A DNA stretch of 64,000 bases from Budorcas taxicolor (GCF_023091745.1 NC_068912.1:57626567-57690566); one strand, 5' to 3'. Shown: positions 10,865 to 21,995, counted from the first letter of the stretch. Program-made: numbers and translations. Notes: generated from the sequence alone by a model not told the origin.

Positions 10865-11010
10865 ACATATTATAATTGCCCCTATGACAATAGTGGTCAG
10901 GATCCATGTGATCTCCATTTTACTGATAACAGAATTGAGGCTCAGATAGATCACATGGCTCTCCCAAGGTCAGGCAACGAGGAGCAAAGTGACATGTAGA
11001 GCTAGAGCTC
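10865..11010 (-). repeat. MIR SINE, reversed
   Basis: CCATTTTACTGATAACAGAA, TTGAGGCTCAGATAGATCAC and CTAGAGCTCAGGACTAAG follow the antisense order of the MIR core and 5' part. Confidence 0.7.
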
Positions 11011-11075
11011 AGGACTAAGGCCCAAGCCTGAAAATCTCCCTCCACTCCGTTTTCCTCGCTGTGATTTATTCATAC

Positions 11076-11302
11076 TCAATAATCTGATTCCCTGATGGCT
11101 CAGAGGGTGAAGAATCTACCTACAGTGCAGGATACCCAGGTTTGATCCCTAATTTGGGAAGATCCCATGGAGAAGGGAATGGCAACCCACTCTAGTATTC
11201 TTGCCTGGAGACTCCCATGGAGAGAGAAGCCTGGTGGGCTATAGTCCATGGGTTGCAGAGTCAGACACAACTGAGTGGTCAACACTTTTACTTCAATAAT
11301 CT
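11076..11302 (+). mobile_element. Bov-tA SINE with 10-bp target-site duplication
   Basis: Sense Bov-tA from TTCCCTGATGGCTCAGAGGG to GACACAACTGAGTGG. It is flanked by TCAATAATCT at 11076-11085 and 11293-11302. Confidence 0.92.
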
Positions 11303-11534
11303 AGTAATGATCATTTAAAACTAGTAATATTCTTGTATGTGTTTATGATGGATAGACAGGGAGAATGCTATTTCAATCAGTAATTTGCTACTGGTACACT
11401 GAAAATAACATCTCTACTTCAAACTCTCTTTTTAGAACAGGCAAGACATAAAATAAGAAGGACAAAAGTAAAAAAGAAAATGTGAGATGATATAACTTGA
11501 TAGTTAAGAATTCGCTTTGGGTAGGTTGATGAAT

Positions 11535-11700
11535 TTGCTAGTCTTCTATTTCTTCATCTGTTGAGTAGGAATAACATTGGTACCGATTTCATGCATCAGT
11601 TCAGTTCAGTCGCTCAGTCATGTCCGACTGTTTGCGACCCCATGAACCGCAGCACGCCAGGCATAGTAAGCAACATAGTAGCCATAATGATTACTGTTAT
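11535..11700 (+). repeat. MIR SINE broken by a BovB tail
   Basis: The left piece has TATTTCTTCATCTGTTGAGT and GGAATAACATTGGTACCGAT. The right piece, from about 11660, has CATAGTAAGCAACATAGTAG, like a MIR 3' end. About 60 bp expected between them are absent. Confidence 0.6.
11597..11660 (-). mobile_element. Minimal BovB 3' tail (about 63 bp)
   Basis: CAGTTCAGTTCAGTCGCTCA, then CCGCAGCACGCCAGGC, is the antisense BovB 3' end. It lies inside a MIR. Confidence 0.85.
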
Positions 11701-11908
11701 CTTTGTAATTACAATTATACTAAACAAACAAAATCTTAAAACAACTCTACGTTGGTAGGTCTTCTGAGTCTCCTTGGAGAACACTGAACTTCAGGCTGGA
11801 ATTTCTCAATCAGAGCCTTTCTTTGGTTCTTTTTGCTTTGTAAATGTATTTGCCCAGAAAGGTACTGTTTTTGAGGAAGTCAGAAAAGAAGAACAGGGTG
11901 GAGGTGAG

Positions 11909-11937
11909 GAAAAAAAAAAAAAAAAAGAAAGAAAATT
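11909..11937. repeat. A-rich tract
   Basis: GGAAAAAAAAAAAAAAAAAGAAAG; probably mononucleotide-rich DNA beside the L1 that follows. Confidence 0.7.
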
Positions 11938-11961
11938 AACAGTCGCTTTGCCCTATCAGGC

Positions 11962-12640
11962 TAAATTCCTTTTATTTATTTTTTTAATTAATTTTTTTTG
12001 GAGTATAGTTGCTTTGCAATGTTGTGTTTCTACCATACAGCAAATGGCTCAGAAGGTAAAGAAATCTGCCTGCAATGTGAGACACCTGGGTTCAATCCCT
12101 GGGTTGGGAAAATCCCTGGGAGGAGGGCATGGCAACCCTTTCCAGTATTCTTGCCTGGAGAGTCCCCATGGACAGAGGAGCCTGACGAGCTACAGACCAT
12201 GGGGTCACCACGAGTTGGACACAACTGAACGACTGAGCACATGTATGTATCTTCTCCCTTTCGGACTTCTTCCCCACACGGGTCACCACAGAGCATCAAG
12301 CAGAGTTTCCTGTGCTATACTGTATATTCTCACTAGTTATCTATTTCATTCTTAGTGTCAACAGTGTGTATGTGTCAATCCCAGTCTCCTAGTTCCTCCC
12401 TCCACTCCCCTTTCTCCCTTGGTATCCACATATTTGTTCTCTCCATCTGTTTCTCTGTTTCTGCTTGCAAATAAGATCATCTGTACCACTTTTTTAGATT
12501 CCACATATGTGCATTAATATAAGATCTTTGTTTTTCTCTTTCTGACTTCACTCTGTATGACACCCTCTAGGTCCATCCCCCTCCCTATAAATGACACTAT
12601 TTTTTCTAATGATGTGTCAGCATGGTGACATGTTTGGATG
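11962..12640 (-). mobile_element. L1 3' fragment, reversed, with SINE inside
   Basis: Antisense L1 3' region: GGAGTATAGTTGCTTTGCAA, TTCCTGTGCTATACTGTATA, CTGTTTCTGCTTGCAAATAA, TAGATTCCACATATGTGCAT and CTCTAGGTCCATCC in that order. The order fits an artiodactyl L1 whose 3' end lies at the left. Confidence 0.85.
12042..12240 (+). mobile_element. Bov-tA SINE inside the L1
   Basis: ATGGCTCAGAAGGTAAAGAA to GAACGACTGAGCAC. The L1 sequence continues on both sides. Target-site duplication not clear. Confidence 0.88.
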
Positions 12641-13899
12641 TTTTCTTTACAATGGAAAATAGGTACGGTTCTACAGATGGGATTTCTGAGGTAGAGGGCT
12701 TGAACTGTTTTGAGCTGGGAACTGTAATTTGATGAAAGTGTCAGAAACTGGGTCTAGTTTGAGGTCTCCCAGGACATGTGCTTGTGAGTGGCCCAGTACC
12801 TTAAACAAACACTGAACAATAGTACCAGTAACTGACGCTAGCACAACTCATGGGCTTCCATGGAATCTATAGCTCAATAAACTATATACTTATATCCTCA
12901 TGGGAGATAAAGACAAAGCTAAATGGAAAAGGCTCCAAATTAGCTGTCCTCTGAAATCATCTTGGATTGTATAACTGAAATGTCAAAATGCTGCAGGTCT
13001 TTTAAGAAAGCAATTACTAATTACTAATTGCTTATAAACAGAGTCTGGTTAAGTTATTTTGTATATTTCCAAACAAGGTAGAACGATTTTGATTCTTCTG
13101 ATAGGTATTTTTGACCAGCTCTGTGCATAAGAGCTAGGAATACTATAGTTTTAAAAGGGCTTGACCAAAGAGCATTCATTTACACGCCACAGTTATTTTC
13201 TGGTTTGGTCCAGTAGTCTCTCCCCTAGAAGCCACCTACAGTATCAGAGGGTCAAAGTTTATTTTGGATTGAATAAAAATAAGACATGTGAAAAGCTCAC
13301 ACATATAACCTTTTTTTACACGGGAACCACAGTCTTTTCCATTTCCTCTTGAAAACTGAGGACTGGGAAACTCATCAAGGAGACAAATTCATTCATTTTA
13401 AACATATTATATAACACAGGACTGTGAGATCAGGAAATGAAATGGAAAAGCCATTTCTGCCATCAGGCTTGTAGTAGTCTGTGATGGGGTTTTACAGTTC
13501 ACACTGTATTGTTGTGAATCTTTAGCCTCATGTGGCTTTACATTCAAAAACTTTAACCTCTTGTATTTGCCATTTTTTATCTGAATATTTGCAAGATTGT
13601 CTCATAACTATTGTAGAATTCATAGCCTTTATCAAATTATAAAAATGGTCTAATCACAGTCATACGTTATTCAGTGCTTGCAAAGTTACACATTTTCAGT
13701 TATGCTAAAGTGTTTTCCAAAGGAATCAGACATACCTTTTTTTCCTGTTTCCTCTTCACATCCATTACCTACAGAATCTAGAAACTTCTGAAAGTATTTT
13801 CATGTCATGCAAGGAGATTATTTATGTGAGAAGTATCTAGTCCAGTTAGCCCCAATCCCTTTAAATTAGGCAGCAATTTCTTTTGTTCTGTATCACACA
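12641..13899. other. No recognised feature
   Basis: AT-rich intergenic DNA. A small direct repeat ATTACTAATTACTAATTGC lies near 13013. Confidence 0.45.
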
Positions 13900-14012
13900 T
13901 GCAATGGCAACCCACTGCAGTATTCTTGCTTGGAAAATCCCATAGACTGAGGAAGCTGGCAGGCTGCAGTCCATGGGGTCGCAAAGAATCAGACACAGCT
14001 GAGGGACTGAAC
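13900..14012 (+). mobile_element. BovA SINE monomer
   Basis: CAATGGCAACCCACTGCAG to AGCTGAGGGACTGAAC is the BovB-derived SINE body without the tRNA head. Confidence 0.82.
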
Positions 14013-14429
14013 ATATGAGCACATGGTGTAATAACAGATGCCTCATTTGTGTAACTTGATGTATTCCTTATTTTGGTTTCAATTATACTTTTCTGGCTAA
14101 ACTGTAAAAAGTCATGATCTTTCCACTTCTGTTTCTCATGTTTCCTAGTGACCCTGCTCCTCCAACCCTCTTTGTGAGAGATGAAAGTCAAAATGCATAC
14201 ATGTCGAATACAACAGTGTTCCAGTTTGTTTGAATTCTTAAGTGAAAACATTCACTCTAGAGTTCACCATAAAGTGAAGTAAAATCCTGAAATAAGCTTT
14301 GGCAATAGAATCATCAGGAAATTCCTATGGAAAAAAGTTGAATATCTGTGCCTGTGGATGGGACATAAACCTTCTCAGAGAGGCTGAAGCAAGATTCCTG
14401 GAATAAAATAAGTGGTAAATATATGCTTT
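14013..14429. other. No recognised feature
   Basis: Nothing assignable. Confidence 0.4.
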
Positions 14430-14590
14430 TTTATATTAAAAAAATTAACAGTGGCAAGGACACTTGACATGAGATCTAACCTCGTAACAAACTTTTAAGT
14501 ACATAACACAACATTGCTACCTATAAGTACAATGTTCTACTGCAGATCCCTAGAACTTAAACTTTTGTTGAACTCAACCCTTGGCATCAC
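14430..14590. repeat. Old L1 3'-UTR-like fragment
   Basis: GGACACTTGACATGAGATCT, then CGTAACAAACTTTTAAGTAC and GATCCCTAGAACTTAAAC, resemble the non-coding 3' part of old L1s. Confidence 0.45.
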
Positions 14591-15111
14591 GTGGGAGACA
14601 TAACTGGTTCCAACAGACAAAGCAGGCTTGGGAAAAAATGAAGTGCTTGAGAAAGAAATGTGGGACATTAGTGAAGGCGGATGTTGACGTCATCCCATGG
14701 GTTCACTTTGAAGAAAGAAATAATTGGCAAAGAATTTCAGAATGCTCCTCATCTGATAGTGAATGTAGACAACACATATATAGATATTTGGCTTGTAAGT
14801 TATCATCTTTTTTTTGTTTGTTTGTTTAAGTATATTCTTGTAGGAGTTAGCACTTTCTACTTTACTCTGGAGAAGATAATCAGATCCAACAAGATCTGCT
14901 ATTTCCCAAAGTCAAACAGGAATGGAGTGATCGATACGATGAGAAAATGCAAGTTTTACTGCTTCATTTCTTTTGCCTTCCTCCAGGAAATTTGTGTTTG
15001 GATCGGATAGTCTTCAGATTTCTCAAGGTCTGTACCTATTATGTTTTGCTATTTAGTAAAAAAAAAAAAAAAGAAAAGTCATAACATCCAAAAATAGAAA
15101 AGACAGTGGTG
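14591..15111. other. No recognised feature; short poly(A) at about 15058-15073
   Basis: Contains a TTTGTTTGTTTG run at 14812 and a 16-base A-run at the right. No family recognised. Confidence 0.4.
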
Positions 15112-15347
15112 GTAGAAGCAGTGCCTGTGCGCCCAGTCACGTCAGCCCTGTCCGACTCTGTGTGACCCCATGGACTGCAGCCTGCCAGGCTCCTCTGTCC
15201 ATGGGATTCTCCAGGAAAGAATACTCCATGGAGTGGGTTGCCATGCCCTCCTCCAGGGGAATCTTCCCAACCCAGGGATCAAGCATGTGTCTCCTGCATC
15301 TCCTGCACTGCAGGCGGTAGCCACCTGGGAAGCCCAGTAGAAGCAGT
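15112..15347 (-). mobile_element. Bov-tA SINE with 11-bp target-site duplication
   Basis: Antisense Bov-tA ends with the reversed tRNA head (GCAGGCGGTAGCCACCTGGG). Direct repeats GTAGAAGCAGT at 15112-15122 and 15337-15347 bound it. Confidence 0.94.
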
Positions 15348-15486
15348 TGGTATTCTTTAACCAGATTCTTCCTCAATCTCAGTCTCTCCCTTGACACAAA
15401 TGAAGAAAATGTCTAGAAGCTGAACAAAATGTGACCTTACAGCATGATTTTACAGGTTATTTAGAATTAGACTTTGGAAAGCTCTA

Positions 15487-15679
15487 CCTCTGTTGTTGGG
15501 CTTCCCTGGTGGCTCAGAGGTAATGCAATGCAGGAGAGACACGGGTTCAGTCCCGGGATCGGGAAAATCCCCTGGAGAAGGAAATGGCAACCCACTCCAG
15601 TATTCTTGCCTGGGAAATTCCATGGACAGAGGAGCCTGGCGGGCTACAGCAACAACAACAACAACAACTGCCTCTGTTG
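15487..15679 (+). mobile_element. Bov-tA SINE with CAA tail and 9-bp target-site duplication
   Basis: Sense copy starting GGGCTTCCCTGGTGGCTCAG. The body stops after GCGGGCTACAG and runs into (CAA)n. CCTCTGTTG at 15487-15495 and 15671-15679 flanks it. The body is 3'-shortened, and the CAA tail probably expanded. Confidence 0.92.
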
Positions 15680-16257
15680 CTAATGTTTTTGTTTTAAATT
15701 GAAGTATAATTTACTATGGAAAAGTGAGCAAAATATAAATGTAGAGCTCAAAGAATCATTTCAAAACAATAACCATGTAATTAACATTTCATTCAAGAAA
15801 CAGAATATCTCTAGCTTCCCAGAAACCCATCCTGTGCTATATCCCAGTCGCTAGCCCTTCATTCTTCCCCTAAGATAACCACTATCCCAAATGTTAGCAC
15901 TTTGGTTTATTTTTCTTCAGTTTTAAACTTCATATAAGTGGAAACTCAAGAGTCTATACTATTTTTTGACATTTTTTACTCCATATTATGGATGTAAGAT
16001 TCACCCATGCTGTTTCAGATAGCTGTGACTTGTTCATTTTTATTTCTTCATTGTATTCCCCTGTGTAACGATAGCATATTTATTTATTTATTCTTTCTGC
16101 TTCTGATGGACGTTCTAATTTTTGGCTCTTATAAAGAGGGCTGCTAATGAATATTCATAAACATATATCATGGTGCATATGTAAATGAATTTCTGTTTAG
16201 TATGTACCTTGGGGTGGAATTGCAAAATCACCAGGTATGCCTACATTCAACATTGTG

Positions 16258-16474
16258 GTGTGCTAAGTCACTTCAGTAGTGTCTGACTCATTGCGAACCT
16301 ATGGACTGTAGTCCACCAGACTCCTCTGTCCATGGGATTCTCCAGGAAAGAATACTGGAGGGGGTTGCTGTTTCCTTCTCCAGGGTATCTTTCCAACCCA
16401 GGGATTGAACCCAAATCCCTGATGTCTTCTGCACTGGCAGGTGGGCTGTCTACCATTAGTGCCACCTGGGAAGC
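16258..16474 (-). mobile_element. Bov-tA SINE in the L1
   Basis: GTGTGCTAAGTCACTTCAGT to TTAGTGCCACCTGGGAAGC, antisense with the reversed tRNA head at the right. L1 resumes on both sides. Confidence 0.88.
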
Positions 16475-16974
16475 TGAAAGCCAGATAAATCCATCCCATA
16501 ACTGAGGAAGCATTCCTCCTGATAGTCTAGAGTTAACTTTCCCTTTTTTTCTTACACTCAGCATTATTAATGTTAAAAATGTTTCTAAAGTAGTTGTACC
16601 AGTTTGGAGTTCTATAGTAGTAGTGAGTGTCCCCATTGTTCCATATCCTTGCCAAAACTTTGTATAATCAATCTTTTACATTTTACTTGTTCTTCTGGGT
16701 ATTTAAATATATTTCACACTGGTTTTAATTTGCATTTTGGTGATGAATAATGAAATTGAGTACTTTTCCATTTGTTTATTGGCTATTTGAATGTCTCATT
16801 TTGTGAGCTGCCTATTCAAGTCTCTTGCCTACTTTTCTATTGGATATTTTCTTTTTCTTATTGATTTATAGGAATTTCTTACATATCCTGAACATGAACA
16901 CTTTGCCAGTTGTATCTGATATATATATCTTTTTCTACTATGTGACTTCCCTTTTTCTTTCTTAATAATGACTT

Positions 16975-17195
16975 TTGTGTTTATTCACGTCCAACTCTTT
17001 GTGACCCTTTGTACTGTAGCCCGCCAAGCTCCTCTGTCCATGGGGTTTTCCAGGTAAGAATACTGGAGTAGGTTGCCATTTCCTTCTCCAAGGGATCTTC
17101 CCAACCTAGGGATCAAACCCTCATCTCCCGTGTCTCCTGCATTGCAGGCCTATTCTTTACCTGCTGAGCCATCCAGGAAGCCGTCCTGGGAAGCC
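16975..17195 (-). mobile_element. Bov-tA SINE flanked by duplicated L1 sequence
   Basis: TGTGTTTATTCACGTCCAAC to TGAGCCATCCAGGAAGCC, antisense. The reversed head end is partly doubled (CCAGGAAGCC then CCTGGGAAGCC). The flanks share about 45 bp of diverged L1 sequence (see findings). Confidence 0.85.
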
Positions 17196-17201
17196 ATCTG
17201 G

Positions 17202-17202
17202 A

Positions 17203-17234
<32 letters not shown>

Positions 17235-17240
17235 TTCACT
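17202..17240. repeat. (TA)n microsatellite
   Basis: AATATATATATATATATATA followed by TATTTATATATTT, at the SINE's right edge. Confidence 0.85.
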
Positions 17241-18749
17241 ATATGATTTGCCTTTCACTTTCTTAATAACAACTTTTGATGAATGAAAGTTTTTATTTTT
17301 GAGATAGTCTATATCAGTTTTTCCCTGTATAGATAGTCTTTTCATATCTTGATTAAGAAATCTCGCCCTTACCCAAAGTTCATGAAGATATCCTCCTAGG
17401 CTTTCTTCTGGAAGCTTTATTGTTTTGCCTCTTGTACTAAATTGGTAATCAACCTGGAATTTATTTTTGTGTCTATGGTATGAGGCCTTAAGTTTTATTA
17501 TCTTTCCATACAAATGTCAGTGGACTCAGCATCTTTTTTGGAAAAGATTATCAGGTAACCGCTGCTGCGTAGTGCTTCATCACAATCAAATGCCCGTATC
17601 TGTGTAGGTCTATTTCTCCATTTTCTATCCTGTTCCATGGATTGCTTTGTCTGGTCTCAAGCTACTGTTATTACTATATTGTCTCAGTTGCTGTAGCTTT
17701 ACAATAACTGGAAGAGTAAGTGTTCTTCATATGCTGTCTCCCCAGAGTATAATAACCATTCTTAGTTACTTACATCTCCATATATATTTTAGAATTAGTT
17801 TATCACAAACCAAAAGCCCTAAACTTTTTTGAAAGGTTGAATTGATACTTTAGCTCCATTTGGGAAAAAATATTGTCTTTGAAATAGTTAATCTTCTAAT
17901 TCATGAACGTGGTAAATACCTCCACTTGTTTAGGTCTTCTTAAATTTTTTCCAATAATACATGTGTTTATGTATAGATGTTATGTGCAACTTTTATTAGA
18001 CTTATTCCCATGTATTTGATTTTTCATGTTTGCTATTGTGTGTAGAAATTTTTAAATTTCCATTTGTGGCCAGAATGTAAAAATCAGTTAATTTTTAAAA
18101 TTTTACTTTGTATGCAACAAGTTTGCTAAGCTCATTTATTATTTCTAATAATTTATCTGTAGTTTTAAAATTTTCTATATAAACAATTATATTATCTATG
18201 AATATCAAGTTTTGTGTTTTGCTTTTCAGTTGTGTAGTTTTTCTTTGTCTTCCCTACTTCATTTAACTGGCTTGGAATATCATGTGTTTGGTAGTAATGG
18301 AGAGTATACTTGTCTCCTCAATCTAAGAGAAAACACTTTCAATATTTCACTATTAAGTGTGATGTTTGTTATAGTTTTTTTTTTTTTTTTTGGTAGATAG
18401 CCTTTATCAAATTCAGACCTTTTCCATTTCTTGCTTACTGAGAGTATTTTTTATGAATCAATATTAGATATTAATATTATCTAAATATTTCCCACACATT
18501 CTAGAGATAATCATATAGGATGATGTTTACAATTTATTCTAACAAGATGATGAATTACATCAATCACTTTTTGAATGTTAAATCAATCTTACAATTCTAT
18601 AAATTTAGTTTTGTCATGATATATTATCCTTTTCATAGACTATTGGAGTCTGTTTACTAGTATTTTGTTTAGGATTTTTATCTCCAAATTATGGGTGAGA
18701 TTGGCCTGCAATTTTTCTTTCTTAAGGTGTTACTGCCAGGTTGTTTTAT

Positions 18750-18940
18750 GGCAACCCTCATGGATCAGATGGTAAAGAATCTGCCTGCAATGCAGGAGAC
18801 CCAGGGTTTGATCTCTGGGTCAGGAAGATACCCTAGAGAAGCACTTAGCTACCCACTCCAGTATTCTTGCTTGGAGAATTCCATGAGCAAATGAGTCCAT
18901 GAGGTCACAGAGTCAGACAGGACTGAGCAACGAAATACAC
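18750..18940 (+). mobile_element. Bov-tA SINE, diverged
   Basis: GATCAGATGGTAAAGAATCT, TGCAATGCAGGAGACCCAGG and GACAGGACTGAGCAACG. Sense orientation; marks the right end of the recognisable L1. Confidence 0.85.
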
Positions 18941-18954
18941 TTCCCTAGCAGTTT

Positions 18955-19315
18955 ACTCTCATGCTCCTTCTAGCTTGAAGAAGTAAGCCAACACGAAGGA
19001 AGTGGTCCATATAACACAGAAAACAGGGATCCTCTAGGAACTGATGTTGATCACAAGCAAGAAACTGAAGTTTCAGTTTAGTAGCTACAAAAATTAATTC
19101 TTCCAACAACCTGTAGGAGCTTAGAAGTAAGTCTCCCTAGTCAAACTTACAGATGAGAACATAGGCCAGATGGCACCTTAATTGCTTCCTTGGAAGAACC
19201 TGATCAGGGAACTCAGATAATTGGTCCCTGAACTCCTGTCCCATAAAAGCTTTGAGGTAATAACATGTGTTGTTTTAAGCTTCTAAGTTTGCAGCAGTTT
19301 TTTATGTAGCAACCT
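18955..19315 (+). repeat. MaLR-like LTR or hAT 3' end, uncertain
   Basis: AGCTTTGAGGTAATAACATG, TGTGTTGTTTTAAGCTTCTA and AGTTTGCAGCAGTTTTTTAT resemble the 3' end of an MLT-type LTR. The upstream 250 bp are too degraded to confirm. Confidence 0.4.
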
Positions 19316-21003
19316 TTGACTGTGTGGATTGCAACAAACTGTGGAAAATTCTTAAAGAGACGGGAATACCAGACCACCTTACATGCCTCCTGAGAAATCT
19401 ATATGAAGGTCAAGAATCAACAGCTAGAACCATGACATGAAGCAACAGACTGGTTGCCCCTTGGGAAAGGAGGGTGTCAAGGCTGTATATTGTCACCCTG
19501 CTTATTTAACTTAAATGCAGAGTCAGTTCAGTTCAGTTCAGTAGCTCAGTCATGTCCGACTCTTTGCAACCCCATGAACCACAGCACGCAGGCCTCCCTG
19601 TCCATCACCAGCTCCCGGAGTCCACCCAAACCCATGTCCATTGAGTCGGTGATGCCATCCAACCATCTCATCCTCTGTCTTCCCTTTCTCCTCCTGCCCT
19701 CAGTCTTTCCCAGCATCAAAGTCTTTTCCAATGAGTCAGCTCTTTGCATCACGTGGCCAAAGTATTGGAGCTTCAGCTTTAGCATCAACATCAGTCTTTC
19801 CAATGAACACCCAAGGACTGATCTCCTTTAGGATGGACTGGTTGGATCTCCTTGCAGTCCAAGGGACTCTCAAGAGTCTTCTCCAACACCACAGTTCAAA
19901 AGCACCAATTCTTCTGCGCTCAGCTTTCTTTATAGTCTTACTCTCACATCTGTACATGACCACTGGAAAAACCAGAGCCTTGACTACACGAACCTTTGTT
20001 GGCAAAGTAATGTCTCTGCTTTTTAATATGCTGTCTAGGTTGGTCATAACTTTCCTTCCAAGGAGTAAGCGTCTTTTAATTTCATGGCTACAATCACCAT
20101 CTGCAGTGATTTTGGAGCCCAGAAAACTAAAATCAGCCACTGTTTCCACTGTTTCCCCATGTGAAATGCTGATCTGGATGAAGCACAAGTTGGAATCAAG
20201 ATTGTCAGGAGAACTATCAATAACCTCAGATATGCAGATGACACCACCTTTATGGCAGAAAGTGAAGAGGAACTAAACAGCCTCTTGATGAAGGTGAAAG
20301 AGGAGAGTGAAAAAGCTGGCTTAAAACTCAGCATTCAAAGAACAAAGATCATGGCATCTAGCTCCATAATTTATGGCAAATAGATAGGGAAACAATGGAA
20401 ACAGTGACAGATTTTATTTTCTTGGAGTCCAAAATCACTGCAGGTGGTGACTGCAGCCATGAAATGAAAAGATGCTTGCTCCTTGGAAGAAAAGTTATGA
20501 CCAACCTAGACAGTGTATTTAAAAGCAGAGCATTACTTTGCCAACAAAGTTCCGTCTAGCCAAAGCTATGGTTTCTCCAGTGGTCATGTATGGATCTGAG
20601 AGTTAGACTATAAAGAAAGCTGAGCACTGAAGAACTGATGCTTTTGAACTGTGGTGGTGGAGAAGACTCCTGAAAGTCCCTTGGACTGCAAGGAGATCAA
20701 AGTAGTCAATCCTAAAGGAAATCAGTCCTGAATATTCATTGGAAGGACTAATGCTGACTCCAAAACTCCAATACTTTGGCCACATGATGTGAAGAACTGA
20801 CTCATTTGAAAAGACCCCGATGCTGGGAAAGACTGAAGGCAGGAGGAGAAGGGGACGACAGAGGATGAGATGGTTGGATCACATCACTGACTCAATGGAC
20901 ATGAGTTTTAGTAAGCTCTGGGAGCTGGTGATTGACAGGGAAGACTGGTGTCAGTGGGGTTGCAAAGAGTCGAACACTACTGAGTGACTGAACTGAACTG
21001 ACC
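19316..21003 (+). mobile_element. BovB LINE copy hosting an antisense BovB
   Basis: Sense BovB resumes after an insert: 19316-19523 (RT motif A to B: FDCVDC, QGCILSPCLFNLN) and 20161-21003 (YADD at 20231-20242, C-terminal domain, 3' end GAGTGACTGAACTGAACTGA). Several stops and indels; for instance GAGAGTTAGACTATAAAG has a stop in place of the usual tryptophan codon. The 5' end joins an LTR-like sequence abruptly. Confidence 0.9.
19524..20160 (-). mobile_element. Younger BovB 3' copy nested in antisense
   Basis: Its 3' tail (CAGTTCAGTTCAGTTCAGTA) is at the left and its truncated 5' end (CACTGTTTCCCCAT) at the right. It carries a largely open C-terminal frame at 19736-20188 (reverse), with SKITADGDCSHEIKRRLLLG and VMYRCESKTIKKAERRR. 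Tail and body are cleaner than those of the host copy, so it is younger. Confidence 0.92.
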
Positions 21004-21611
21004 AAATGGATTATGAACTGAAATATCCAAGAAGGAATTGAGGACTAGTTATTTTTGATTGAGCCCCAGAAATGATATATGAAAAATCATGGAAGTCATG
21101 TGAAACCCAGAATGATTCTCTGTTCCCCCAGGGAATATTTTATATTTCTGCAGACAGGTAGGGACCCTATGAATGCCAGATCTCTGTAATGAAAACTGGT
21201 AATTGTGATGATCTGAAACTAGACGTCCACCACTACAAGGATCTCTTTCAAGTTGGCTCTTATTTCTAGTCTGTAACCAAAGCTTTTCCCTTTGGAAGCC
21301 ATTGAACTCCAGTTTTTGTACCCCTCCATGAGGCTGACAAAAGCTGGTTGGCTTCTAATGTTCTCGGCTACCACTTCTAGAAATGAAAGAAATCCCTAGG
21401 GGAAAAACAGCTCACAAGCCAGGCTCTCTAAATTGTCTTCTTCCAGCCATTACCCCCATCATTCTTCACTACCTTTCTAGCTCTCTCATGTGTTCAGGTG
21501 ACATAGTTAAAGTATATTTTGTCCAATCTCCCAGTTATTATCAAGTTATCTAGTCTGTCATTATTGGGAGAGAAGTTCACCATTAATAGCTTATTTTTGA
21601 ACTAACATATA
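21004..21611. other. No recognised feature
   Basis: Intergenic DNA without assignable structure. Confidence 0.45.
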
Positions 21612-21995
21612 GTCAATAATTTACCATGTTCTTAGCACCAGTTAAGCACTTCATATGATTTTTCTCATTTAACTTTTACAACCACCTCATGAATTGAAAG
21701 TGAAAGTGAAAGTTGCTCAGTTGTGTCCGACTCTTTGCAACCCTATGGACTATACAGTCCATGGAATTCTCCAGGCCAGAATACTGGAGTGGGTAGCTGT
21801 TCCTTTTTCCAGGGGATCTTCCCAACCCAAGGATTGAACCCAGGTCTCCTGCATTGCAGGTGGATTCTTTACCAGCTGAGCCAGTTATGAATTGGGTACT
21901 ATTATTTATCCCATTTCACAAAGTTTAGTAAAGGTCATACAGCACTAAGCAGAAAAGGTCAGCTCAAGTCTGACCAAAGCCTAGGATTAAAAGAC
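21612..21995 (-). repeat. MIR SINE, reversed, split by Bov-tA
   Basis: Left piece: CATGTTCTTAGCACCAGTTA, CATTTAACTTTTACAACCAC. Right piece: TATTTATCCCATTTCACAAA, GTCATACAGCACTAAG and AAGTCTGACC. Together they follow the antisense order of MIR. Confidence 0.75.
21689..21894 (-). mobile_element. Bov-tA SINE with 8-bp target-site duplication
   Basis: AAAGTGAAAGTGAAAGTTGC to TTACCAGCTGAGCCAGTT, antisense. ATGAATTG at 21689-21696 and 21887-21894 flanks it inside the MIR. Confidence 0.92.

Larger units (their letters stand above)
15690..18745 (-). mobile_element. Long reversed L1 relic (ORF2 and 3' part)
   Basis: The 3' end (AAATTGAAGTATAATTTACT) is at the left. Antisense ORF2 follows: TATGGATGTAAGATTCACCC, CTTGGGGTGGAATTGC, TTTTAATTTGCATTTTGGTG, TTGCTGTAGCTTTACAATAA, and GATTGGCCTGCAATTTT near the right end. 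All frames are full of stops. It is an old L1M-type copy, broken by SINEs at 16258 and 16975, with TA-rich expansion at 17200-17230. Confidence 0.85.

Noticed and set aside
11086..11292. tRNA gene suggested by the A- and B-box-like head of Bov-tA elements
   Set aside because: The head is a decayed tRNA-derived SINE promoter without a foldable tRNA; the same holds for every Bov-tA and CHR copy here.
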